From an uncultured Oscillospiraceae bacterium (lineage in GTDB: Bacteria; Bacillota_A; Clostridia; Oscillospirales; Oscillospiraceae): a stretch of 9,344 nucleotides of DNA. The position numbers were made by a program, and so were the translations under genes. Below are positions 4,887 through 9,344 of this stretch, in pieces; the first letter of the stretch is position 1; each line of letters opens with the position of its first letter. The DNA lies in the NCBI GenBank assembly GCA_900762245.1, contig CAAFFR010000074.1:1-9344 (forward strand), written 5' to 3'. Below the pieces are notes generated by a model, which searched no databases, had not been told where the DNA came from, and saw only the letters and a program-made list of their open reading frames with translations.

Positions 4887-6551
4887 TTATCCCATCCGAG
4901 ATGCAGCTTTGATTTCCCCATCCCGAACTTCCAATCGCCAATCACATAACTCCAGCGCGGCATTTCTGTGGGTGACGGCGATGGTGGTTCTATCGGGCAG
5001 GGCGCGGATGCGCTGCAGGACCTTTTTTTCGGTTTCTGCGTCCAGTGCGGAGGTGCATTCGTCCAGCAGCAATATGGGGGCGTCGCCCAGGATAGCTCGG
5101 GCGATGGCGAGGCGTTGGGCCTGTCCCTCGGAGAGGCCGGCACCGCTTTCGCCCAGTACCGTATCCAGTCCCTGGGGAAGCTGGGTCAGAAAGTCCTCCA
5201 TACAGCTGACGTGTAGTGCCTGCTGAATTTCTTCCTCTGTGGCATCGGGCTTGATGATGGTCAGATTCTCTCGCAGGGTGCCGCTAAGCAGCAGATTTCC
5301 CTGCGGCACATAGGCGAACAGCCGCCGTGTGCTGCGGTCTAAGGGGATTTTTTCTTCCGGAGTATCCATGGATATTTCACCGCTGTTCGGGCGGAATACG
5401 CCCAGCAGCAGCTTCAAAAGGGTGCTTTTGCCGATGCCCGAGGGTCCGGTGATCACTGCGAAGGCACCCTTGGGCAGCGTAAATGCCGCATGGCGCAAAA
5501 TCTCATCCCGGCCATAGGAGAAGGACAGATCCTCTGCCTGAATGGCCTGCATCCGGGTGTACAGTGCCTCCGGTTGCTCTGCCGCGGGGGCAGGCTCCCC
5601 TTGAATGGCTTCCAGCTCCATGAGCCGCTCCGCCGAGGCTACCATGGCTACATACTGGGGCAGCACCCCGGACAGGTTCACGAAGGGCATCTGCAGTTGG
5701 TTCACCAGCTGAATCACCGCCGTCAGGGAGCCAAAGCTCATCTGCCCCAGCAGCATCCGCCAGCCGCCCCAGCACAGAGCCAGAAAGCCTGCTCCGTAGG
5801 ACATGAGGCTAATGCCGGTATTGGTCAGCAGAGACACATTTTTCCGCTTCCGCTGAACGGCATAGCGTTCTGACAGCAGACTGTCCGCCCGGTGCTCCAC
5901 CTCCGCAGATACATCCATGGCCTGCACCATCAGCAGCTTTTCCATGGTCTCCTGCAGGAAGCCGGAAACCTTGCCGTCGTGTTCGCTGACCTGCTTGTTC
6001 AGTTCCTTCAGCCAGCGGCGCATCAGTCCCGTTGCCAGCACCACCATGCTTCCGGCAGCCGCCACCAGCAGTGTAAACTGGGCATCCAGGGACCCCAGAA
6101 CCAGCACCGCCGCCCCCAGTCGGGTAACCATAGAGGCACCACTGGGAACGATTGTCAGCACGCCGTCGTTGACCCTTGCCACATCATTGTTCAGCCGGTT
6201 CAGCAGCTCCGCGCTGTGATAGGAGGAAACCGCAGCGTAATCTCCGTGGAGCAAACCGTGGAGCAGCTTGCGCTTCCAGTCCCGCTCCAGATCCGCCCGA
6301 AGCCGATCCCGCAGGTGCCGCAACAGCGTCATGGTCAGCAGGATCATGCCAATAATGACAAGCTGAGTCAGGCATGCCTCCCGGAAGGCTTCCGGGTTTC
6401 CCGCTACAGCACTGTCAATGACCCCACGGCTGCCCAGCGCAAAAAGCACGCTGAACAAGGCGTGACCCATCTGCATCAGGGTCATCAGAGCAATGGCAGG
6501 GATCCGTTTCTTGATTTGCCTGCATATCCAAAGTAAGGGTGTTTTTTTCAT
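4887..6551 (-). CDS. ABC exporter half-transporter (fused membrane and ATPase domains)
   Basis: This 554-residue protein exports a substrate using ATP, presumably as a homodimer in the cytoplasmic membrane. The N-terminal half (about 15-310) is a type I exporter membrane domain with hydrophobic segments near 20-45, 63-80, 135-175 and 245-285. The ATPase domain (about 335-554) is complete: Walker A GPSGIGKST (369-377), Q-loop Q417 (VPQGNLLLSGTLREN), signature LSEGQ (473-477), Walker B ILLLDE with E498, D-loop SALD and switch H528 (VTHR). No N-terminal C39 peptidase domain is fused; instead a separate signal-peptidase-like gene lies upstream. The start ATG overlaps that gene's stop (ATGA), so the two are coupled. 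Export of a processed peptide is inferred from the PqqD-like neighbour; other small molecules are possible. Confidence 0.9.
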   Translation of the reverse strand: MKKTPLLWICRQIKKRIPAIALMTLMQMGHALFSVLFALGSRGVIDSAVAGNPEAFREACLTQLVIIGMILLTMTLLRHLRDRLRADLERDWKRKLLHGLLHGDYAAVSSYHSAELLNRLNNDVARVNDGVLTIVPSGASMVTRLGAAVLVLGSLDAQFTLLVAAAGSMVVLATGLMRRWLKELNKQVSEHDGKVSGFLQETMEKLLMVQAMDVSAEVEHRADSLLSERYAVQRKRKNVSLLTNTGISLMSYGAGFLALCWGGWRMLLGQMSFGSLTAVIQLVNQLQMPFVNLSGVLPQYVAMVASAERLMELEAIQGEPAPAAEQPEALYTRMQAIQAEDLSFSYGRDEILRHAAFTLPKGAFAVITGPSGIGKSTLLKLLLGVFRPNSGEISMDTPEEKIPLDRSTRRLFAYVPQGNLLLSGTLRENLTIIKPDATEEEIQQALHVSCMEDFLTQLPQGLDTVLGESGAGLSEGQAQRLAIARAILGDAPILLLDECTSALDAETEKKVLQRIRALPDRTTIAVTHRNAALELCDWRLEVRDGEIKAASRMG

Positions 6552-7015
6552 GTAAACATTCTCCGAAGCAGTCCCTTGCCGCCCCGCCAGATCCTGCGGA
6601 CAGGACGGCTGTAATGCCAGATGCGGCAGTAAACCCGGTGGGACAGGCTGCTGACGCTGCAGGATTTTTCTCCCCGACGGAAAGCAGTGACCACTGCGAT
6701 CATCTGCTCCCGGCGCAGCCCTACTTCCGGGACAAACTGGTTATCGCCTATGCAGGTGTAGGTTTCGCCGCATTTTACGATTCGGTGCAGCACATACTGG
6801 CCGTTCTCCCGCCGGTACAGGGGCAGGTCGTATTTGCACAGCTGCCGGGGCAGCGGGGACAGGGTCACGCTGTCGATCCCCTGCCGCAGCATGGGCAGCA
6901 TGCTGGTTCCTTTGGGCGAAAACTGAACGGACTGTCCATTTTCCAGCCGCTCCCGGATCAGGGGCATCAAGGCATCCAGGGGCACCTGTTTTTCAAGCAA
7001 GGAATCCATTGTCAT
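6548..7015 (-). CDS. S24/S26-family signal-peptidase-like protein
   Basis: This 155-residue protein carries a serine-peptidase fold of the signal-peptidase type. The nucleophile motif is KGTSMLPMLRQG with S38. The second box is YVLHRIV with H77 where bacterial leader peptidase has lysine; a Ser/His pair is the arrangement of SipW/ER-type signal peptidases. The third box is YTCIGDNQ with D91. Unlike true leader peptidases it lacks an N-terminal transmembrane anchor, and its C-terminus is strongly basic (RRIWRGGKGLLRRM), so it may act in the cytoplasm or at the membrane face. The start ATG 7015 lies inside the preceding PqqD-like gene (23-bp overlap); ATG 7009 is an alternative. The stop overlaps the exporter start. 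Similar genes accompany PqqD-like and exporter genes in RiPP-type loci; leader cleavage is inferred. Confidence 0.8.
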   Translation of the reverse strand: MTMDSLLEKQVPLDALMPLIRERLENGQSVQFSPKGTSMLPMLRQGIDSVTLSPLPRQLCKYDLPLYRRENGQYVLHRIVKCGETYTCIGDNQFVPEVGLRREQMIAVVTAFRRGEKSCSVSSLSHRVYCRIWHYSRPVRRIWRGGKGLLRRMFT

Positions 7016-7253
7016 GCAGCTTCTTCACAAAGGCAGCAACGCTGTTTTTCGCCGTTGCTTCGTCCACGTCGTATTTTTCCAGCAGTGCTGCCACCAGCGC
7101 AACCTCATCGATCTCGCTTTGCAGCCGCTCCCACAAAAACGCGCCGGTGTCGTTGAGGGTGATCATCATATTTAGATCCAAATCACCGCTCACAGGCAAA
7201 ACCACCGTCTGCCCCGCTACCTGCCGCAGTAAAAATCCATCCTTCAGCTTCAT
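6993..7253 (-). CDS. PqqD-like protein (RiPP recognition element fold)
   Basis: This 86-residue protein has the PqqD arrangement. An N-terminal three-strand part (KLKDGFLLRQVAGQTVVLPV, then LNMMITLNDTGAFLWERL) is followed by a helical part (EIDEVALVAALLEKYDVDEA, AAFVKKLHDNGFL). The N-D-T-G-A-x-L-W-E-x-L segment is the family hallmark. PqqD-type domains bind leader peptides of ribosomally made peptides and present them to a modifying enzyme or protease. It is first in the operon, overlaps the peptidase-like gene by 23 bp, and has GGAGG 8 nt before ATG. No precursor peptide or radical SAM enzyme is in view, so its peptide partner must be outside the window or not recognisable. Confidence 0.85.
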   Translation of the reverse strand: MKLKDGFLLRQVAGQTVVLPVSGDLDLNMMITLNDTGAFLWERLQSEIDEVALVAALLEKYDVDEATAKNSVAAFVKKLHDNGFLA

Positions 7254-7285
7254 CGTGATACCTCCAAGGGAAAATTCCTGAAACT

Positions 7286-7314
7286 ATCATAACACAGGAA
7301 CGGAGAAATGTCAC
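7286..7314 (-). promoter_or_regulatory. Promoter of the PqqD-like / peptidase / exporter operon
   Basis: On the minus strand GTGACA (7309-7314) and TATGAT (7286-7291) are separated by 17 bp, with a start near 7279 and a leader of about 26 nt that includes the GGAGG ribosome site. One mismatch in each box from consensus suggests a fairly strong housekeeping promoter. Confidence 0.65.
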
Positions 7315-7571
7315 GAAAGAATGCAGGCCGCAGCAAAAAACGGCTATAAAGAAAATTTTGAGTGTCGAAATTCCGGTACAGGCGGCTGCCAAAATAGGCT
7401 TCTTTCAGTATTTCCTTGTTCTAAACCAGCTGTTTTGGATTTCTGCTCCTGGCGGAATTGCAATGTGATTTGTTGATTTGTTTACAAAGTGTTTTGTTTA
7501 CAAAATGTTTGAAAATACGTAATTTCTTCTGAAAAATCCGAAAATTTAATTGCTAAAAATTCGATTTTCTA
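7315..7571. other. AT-rich spacer between divergent promoters, with a direct repeat
   Basis: There is no coding potential on either strand. A direct repeat, GTTTACAAAGTGTTT (7480-7494) and GTTTACAAAATGTTT (7496-7510), has 14 of 15 bases identical and a 16-bp period. It begins 92 bp upstream of the -35 of the RNA promoter and could be a regulator or curvature element. No minus-strand ATG with a ribosome site that could start a precursor peptide is seen here. Confidence 0.5.
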
Positions 7572-7600
7572 TTGACATTTCTGCATTCTTATGTTATTAT
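7572..7600 (+). promoter_or_regulatory. Consensus promoter of the structured RNA
   Basis: TTGACA (7572-7577) is a perfect -35. TATTAT (7595-7600) follows after exactly 17 bp, and the flanking DNA is strongly AT-rich. The start is expected near 7607. It is the strongest promoter in the window. Confidence 0.8.
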
Positions 7601-7606
7601 TTATGT

Positions 7607-7806
7607 AACAAAAGAATATTGCTGACGGATGGCATACGGACAACCGGGTGAGAGGAAAATGCACGAGGTGTGCATTGGAGAGTTTAATCCTCGATAGACC
7701 GGGAAAAGGCCAAAAGCTAAGATGCGGAGCGTGGAGCAAGCGTTTTCTGCGTGGTCAATTTATGGGCCCACTTACTTCAAAGTTATGAAGTAAGTGGGCT
7801 TTTTTT
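7607..7806 (+). ncRNA. Structured RNA of about 200 nt with its own promoter and terminator
   Basis: A perfect promoter ends at 7600 and a strong intrinsic terminator ends at 7806; the 160 nt between are purine-rich and structured. AATGCAC (7658-7664) pairs with GTGCATT (7670-7676) around a 5-nt loop. GAGG (7652-7655) can close it with CCTC (7689-7692). ACCGGG occurs at 7643 and 7698. GCGGA (about 7726) can pair with TCTGC (about 7746). A 22-codon frame at 7629-7697 has no ribosome site. Size, sharp ends and dense structure suggest a free-standing ncRNA or a leader controlling the small protein at 7829. I cannot place it in a family with confidence; the Firmicutes raiA RNA class is one to compare. 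Confidence 0.65.
7766..7806 (+). terminator. Intrinsic terminator of the structured RNA
   Basis: GCCCACTTACTTCA (7766-7779) and TGAAGTAAGTGGGC (7786-7799) form a perfect 14-bp stem with a 6-nt loop, followed by seven T (7800-7806). It lies 22 bp before the start of the next gene, so that gene is read only by read-through or by a promoter I cannot identify. Confidence 0.9.
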
Positions 7807-7828
7807 ACAAAAAGAGGTGTTAAATTTT

Positions 7829-8080
7829 ATGAAAAAAAGCAATCCCATGAACCTGGTAGTATACTACCCTCAAACGCAGGAAGGTCAGCAGGCTCTTGCC
7901 AGGCGTGTGGCAGAGGTCCATGCCAATACGGTCGAGATGCGAATTAAGCGGCTTACCTGTCCCGCTCCTCAAAAGCTGCAGCTTTTAGACGCAATTATTG
8001 CAGATGCCAGATTGAAGCGGCTGGCAAAAACCAAGGAAGCTACTTACGACAAGGATACCGTCCCGGAAAGATACGATTAA
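7829..8080 (+). CDS. Small conserved protein, paralogue of the one at 8911-9132
   Basis: This 83-residue protein has no domain I recognise. It starts MKKSNPMNLVVYYPQTQ and continues with a helical core, RRVAEVHANTVEMRIKRL then CPAPQKLQLLDAIIADA. Over 53 residues this core is identical at 32 positions to the protein at 8911-9132. The tail is charged. ATG 7829 is chosen because AGAGGTG lies about 10 nt upstream, and upstream codons of the open frame run through the terminator. Position between the RNA and mobC suggests a mobile-element accessory gene. The short strand plus helices could suit DNA or protein binding, but no function is claimed. Confidence 0.75.
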   Translation: MKKSNPMNLVVYYPQTQEGQQALARRVAEVHANTVEMRIKRLTCPAPQKLQLLDAIIADARLKRLAKTKEATYDKDTVPERYD

Positions 8081-8157
8081 TACTATTTTCAAATTGTAAT
8101 TGAATATCAGTATAAGAATGGCACAGCATTCCGACAAAGGCCAATATACCGAGACTA

Positions 8158-8183
8158 CATGGAGGGTGATCTAACCCTCCATG
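8158..8183. repeat. Perfect 10-bp palindrome upstream of mobC, candidate oriT or operator
   Basis: CATGGAGGGT (8158-8167) and ACCCTCCATG (8174-8183) flank the hexamer GATCTA. It lies 85 bp before mobC, in a 188-bp gap holding little else except CCGTG/CACGG arms (about 8191-8215). It has no U-tract, so it is not a terminator. oriT of mobilizable elements typically has such an inverted repeat near the nic site, upstream of mobC, and MobC is a DNA-binding protein that may repress its own gene. Confidence 0.5.
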
Positions 8184-8268
8184 CAATGAGCCGTGAAAAG
8201 ATTTCTTTGACACGGATCTGATTCGCAATATCCAGAAACATCATGCTATTATTGTAGGAGGAAGAAAA

Positions 8269-8730
8269 ATGAGTACAACCAATCCCAAAACCGTCCAGAT
8301 CAAGTTCCGGGTAACGCCGGAAGACGAGGAACAGATCAGTAAAAACGCAAAGGTCTGTGGCATGCCCCTGTCGGACTATCTCCGGCATGTCAGTCTGGAC
8401 ATGTGTGTTTATCAGTGTGACATGACCTGCATCGAACAGCATACCCAGGAGATCCGCGAACTTAAGGATAGCATTTCTGCATTTACCTTTGCCTGTTTTC
8501 AACGGGGCTGTTGCACACCCTCGGAGCTGGAGTACGTCCGCCAGAAAACGGATGCAATCCAGCAGAGCGTGGATAAGTGCCAAAAAGCCATTTACCGAAA
8601 TAACGATAAACTGCGCAAGCGGTTGTCTGCTGAGGTGCGGGATATCATCGATCAGCACATTGCTGCCGCAGACGAGCAAAAAATGCGCAGACATGCAAAG
8701 TCCAGTATAACGGGAAAAAACGCAGAATAA
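8269..8730 (+). CDS. mobC: MobC-like relaxosome accessory protein
   Basis: This 153-residue protein is a probable relaxosome component that binds and helps open oriT for a relaxase. Residues about 8-45 (TVQIKFRVTPEDEEQISKNA, then GMPLSDYLRHVSLD) fit the ribbon-helix-helix start of the family. The rest is helical and charged (TQEIRELKDSISAF, RQKTDAIQQSVDKCQKAI, DKLRKRLSAEVRDIIDQH). It is unusually rich in cysteine for the family (C30, C46, C50, C54, C76, C81, C82, C104). AGGAGG (8256-8261) stands 7 nt before ATG. No relaxase gene follows; a terminator does. The only relaxase in the window is over 6 kb away beside a truncated mobC, so this copy might serve it or belong to another element. Confidence 0.8.
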   Translation: MSTTNPKTVQIKFRVTPEDEEQISKNAKVCGMPLSDYLRHVSLDMCVYQCDMTCIEQHTQEIRELKDSISAFTFACFQRGCCTPSELEYVRQKTDAIQQSVDKCQKAIYRNNDKLRKRLSAEVRDIIDQHIAAADEQKMRRHAKSSITGKNAE

Positions 8731-8742
8731 GTGGATATCCCA

Positions 8743-8772
8743 CCGGCACAGATTCTTCCTGTGCCGGTTTTT
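8743..8772 (+). terminator. Intrinsic terminator after mobC
   Basis: CCGGCACAG (8743-8751) and CTGTGCCGG (8759-8767) form a perfect 9-bp GC-rich stem with a 7-nt loop, followed by TTTTT (8768-8772), 12 bp after the mobC stop. The mobC transcript therefore ends here and does not reach a relaxase. Confidence 0.9.
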
Positions 8773-8910
8773 GCTGCCTTTTATGCTGCCAACTTCTGTA
8801 CCAGGAGGCGATGGCAATAAGCTGCAGCAGAAATAGAGGAATAGGGACGGCACCTCTTTCGTAGATTGTAGACAGAACGATTCCCAGAGAACCGGAAACC
8901 GATCAGGGGG

Positions 8911-9132
8911 GTGTCTTTTACGCCGAAGCAAAAGCCAATAAACGTCATTGTATACTTCCCAAAAGAAAAAGCAGGCCAGCGGGAGCTGGCCCATCGGGTG
9001 GCTGAAGTCCACGCGGATGCCGTGACCGCAAGAATCAAGCGGCTGCCCTGTTCCGCAGCACAAAAACAGAAGCTGCTGGATGCCCTCATCGAAGATGCCC
9101 AAAAACGCTCCACCGCAGCACAGGAACGGTAA
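8911..9132 (+). CDS. Small conserved protein, second paralogue
   Basis: This 73-residue protein starts MSFTPKQKPINVIVYFPKEK. It shares with the 7829 gene the core V.Y.P...GQ..LA.RVAEVHA..V..RIKRL.C...QK..LLDA.I.DA (32 of 53 identical). GTG 8911 is the only good start: in frame a stop lies at 8869-8871 and no ATG comes between. A run of G (8906-8910) touches the start codon, so spacing is poor, and the exact start is uncertain. The two paralogues flank mobC, each in its own transcription unit, which suggests that a mob module was duplicated or that two related elements were joined. Function unknown. Confidence 0.7.
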   Translation: MSFTPKQKPINVIVYFPKEKAGQRELAHRVAEVHADAVTARIKRLPCSAAQKQKLLDALIEDAQKRSTAAQER

Positions 9133-9151
9133 TTCAAAAGATCAAGCTATA

Positions 9152-9247
9152 CTCATTTTATTCTTATCGCCGTCAGCCCCCGCCGTCAGAGAGAGGAAAA
9201 AGCATTGCAGCGCAACCAGTTTTTGAACACCAATCGCAGAGATTGGT
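9152..9247. repeat. Second, left-half copy of the MITE-like repeat
   Basis: This stretch aligns without gaps to 4636-4731 at a constant offset of 4516 bp, including the double GCCGTCAG end, GGAAAAAGCATTGCAGC and CAATCGCAGAGATTGG. Similarity also covers CTCATTTT upstream of the inverted-repeat end, so the shared unit is somewhat larger than the MITE as bounded at 4651. Past 9247 the copies diverge, and no right-hand inverted repeat appears before the window ends. Confidence 0.75.
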
Positions 9248-9254
9248 GTTTTTT
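9228..9254 (+). terminator. Intrinsic terminator within the repeat, nested in a longer hairpin
   Basis: CACCAATC (9228-9235) pairs with GATTGGTG (9241-9248) over a 5-nt loop, then six T (9249-9254). Outer arms ACCAGTTTTTGAA (9215-9227) and TTC, bulged G, AAAAACTGGT (9256-9269) can also pair, leaving the T-run bulged. It probably ends the small-protein transcript and insulates the gene starting at 9321. Confidence 0.65.
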
Positions 9255-9320
9255 GTTCGAAAAACTGGTATTTTTAACGGTAAAACGGAAAGAAAACCCA
9301 TAAACAAGGAGGATTTTTAA

Positions 9321-9344
9321 ATGTTTTTCGAAAAGATGCAAACT
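9321..9344 (+). CDS. Start of an unidentified gene, cut by the window end
   Basis: ATG 9321 opens eight codons (MFFEKMQT) up to the last base. A strong ribosome site AGGAGG (9307-9312) lies 8 nt upstream. Eight residues do not allow identification. It follows the repeat and terminator, so it starts a new transcription unit. Confidence 0.6.

Noticed and set aside
5490..6536. Long plus-strand frames (127 and 214 codons) antisense to the ABC exporter
   Set aside because: They are His/Gln-rich shadows of a GC-rich gene with all exporter motifs on the other strand.
7363..7369. Exact Spo0A-box heptamer TGTCGAA upstream of the PqqD-like operon
   Set aside because: A 7-mer is expected about once by chance on both strands of a window this size, it lies 49 bp beyond the -35, and the local Spo0A_C protein has a changed recognition helix.
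7183..7392. 69-codon minus-strand frame upstream of and overlapping the PqqD-like gene, considered as a RiPP precursor
   Set aside because: It spans the operon promoter and is out of frame with the well-supported PqqD-like gene; no ribosome site or leader/core pattern.
7629..7697. 22-codon open frame inside the structured RNA
   Set aside because: It has no ribosome site before the ATG and overlaps the paired elements; an RNA role explains the sequence better.
8155..9102. 315-codon minus-strand frame antisense to mobC and the second small protein
   Set aside because: It runs opposite to two better-supported genes and through the mobC terminator; its composition is that of a reverse-strand shadow.

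Overview
The window looks like an accessory region of a gut Clostridia chromosome, probably Oscillospiraceae/Ruminococcaceae (Faecalibacterium-Gemmiger-like). This rests on the relaxase family, a Spo0A-type DNA-binding domain, strong AGGAGG ribosome sites and GC-rich genes separated by AT-rich spacers. It is a patchwork of mobile-element pieces with two cargo modules between them.

Left end (1-1911): the 3' end of an IS1182-like transposase, then the tail of a truncated MobC-like gene overlapping an intact MOB-type relaxase, ended by a large inverted repeat. Region 1844-2308 is non-coding and ends with a good promoter. Region 2309-4034 is a compact three-gene operon: a stand-alone Spo0A C-terminal DNA-binding domain protein, a single-pass membrane protein with a DUF4367-like outer domain, and a small secreted protein (DUF6147-like). 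Convergent to it (4095-4469, minus strand) is a receiver-only response regulator with a Spo0A-like receiver. Its promoter carries four head-to-tail 10-bp repeats directly upstream of the -35. A split, two-gene Spo0A-like circuit is my most interesting hypothesis for this window.

Middle (4651-7314): a 143-bp MITE-like element with 34-bp terminal inverted repeats, then a minus-strand operon with overlapping genes: PqqD-like protein (RiPP recognition element fold), signal-peptidase-like S24/S26 protein with a Ser/His pair, and an ABC exporter. This resembles the leader-binding, cleavage and export part of a peptide (RiPP) pathway, but I see no precursor or modifying enzyme.

Right end (7572-9344): a consensus promoter drives a roughly 200-nt structured RNA ending in a strong intrinsic terminator. 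Next come a small conserved protein, a palindrome (candidate oriT or operator), an intact mobC-like gene, and a second small protein about 60% identical to the first. A second, half copy of the MITE-like repeat follows, and the first codons of another gene end the window. The mob functions are therefore split between the two ends: relaxase with a broken mobC on the left, intact mobC without a relaxase on the right.
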